Shown here: piece after piece, positions 42,774 through 42,837 of the stretch
Numbering within the stretch: position 1 is the first letter of the stretch
Layout: every line of letters starts with the position of its first letter
Assembly: GCA_000585055.1 (NCBI GenBank)
Contig: JEMX01000045.1
Location: 41,115 to 83,951, forward strand
Source: Candidatus Accumulibacter appositus
GTDB lineage: Bacteria > Pseudomonadota > Gammaproteobacteria > Burkholderiales > Rhodocyclaceae
Length of the DNA stretch: 42,837 nt
Direction of reading: 5' to 3'
The notes under the pieces: generated by a model
Databases searched by the model: none
The model's input: only the letters and a program-made list of their open reading frames with translations
What the model was told of the DNA's origin: nothing
Made by a program: the position numbers and the translations under genes

Positions 42774-42837
42774 GACTAGCAGCCTGTCGGACTTTCCGCC
42801 TGCCGTGGCTCGTATATGATATAATCATACCTCTTCG
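42774..42837. other. Possible insertion sequence edge at the right border
   Basis: GACTAGCAGCCTGTCGGACT (from 42774) resembles terminal repeats I recall from insertion sequences of related genomes, and TATGAT-ata-ATCATA near the end contains a TATAAT box that could drive a transposase just beyond the window. The element itself is not visible. The 178 bases before it, after the lipase gene, show nothing else recognisable. Confidence 0.3.

Overview
The window is GC-rich, densely coding DNA without tRNA or rRNA genes. Gene content (aat-bpt N-degron enzymes, split pqiA genes, prpE next to an acuI-type reductase, Fe3+ ABC transporter, many c-di-GMP proteins) and protein style suggest a betaproteobacterium of the Rhodocyclales, close to Candidatus Accumulibacter. 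That placement rests on recognition of families, not on a search.

Layout. (1) 1-2.8 kb, plus strand: menaquinone genes menF (5' end outside the window) and menD. (2) 3-10.2 kb, minus strand: a signalling operon of TonB-dependent receptor, YfiR-like periplasmic protein, CHASE8-type hybrid histidine kinase and a REC-PAS-GGDEF-EAL protein whose GGDEF motif is degenerate and whose EAL domain looks active. (3) 10.4-14.6 kb, minus strand: acuI-type acrylyl-CoA reductase, a degenerate receiver/GGDEF protein and propionyl-CoA synthetase prpE, closed by a strong terminator. (4) 15-21.4 kb: an NlpC/P60 peptidase, then a ferric-iron ABC transporter split into fbpA (plus), fbpB (minus) and fbpC (plus), with Fur-like boxes at both promoter regions; fbpC overlaps aat, followed by bpt. 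(5) 21.5-24.5 kb: an HBM-HAMP sensor without a recognisable output domain and a small conserved protein, separated by a repeat array. (6) 24.8-34.7 kb: an envelope gene neighbourhood of unknown role: a 64-residue membrane or secreted peptide, a DUF2092 protein, an AraC-type regulator, a 944-residue DUF1254/DUF1214 protein with a large extra C-terminal half, an anchored beta-propeller, a DUF1579 protein, a SHOCT protein, a decayed gene and a FadL-type porin. (7) 34.8-41.1 kb: a tightly overlapping pqiA-pqiA-pqiB-pqiC-mechanosensitive channel operon. (8) 41.2-42.6 kb: a patatin-like lipase gene broken by a frameshift and an amber codon. The last 60 bases resemble the edge of an insertion sequence.

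The most unusual non-coding structure is a modular repeat found four times (2.8, 16.8, 23.7 and 24.7 kb). It has a 5' hairpin module (A), a 78-bp two-palindrome module (B) and a TCATGA-rich module (C). B occurs 0, 1, 5 and 1 times. Its stems show paired base changes between copies, which suggests selection for structure. Three copies sit between convergent genes. Best candidates for undescribed biology are this A-Bn-C element, the receptor/YfiR/CHASE8 kinase/phosphodiesterase operon and the AraC-DUF2092-DUF1254-propeller-FadL neighbourhood.
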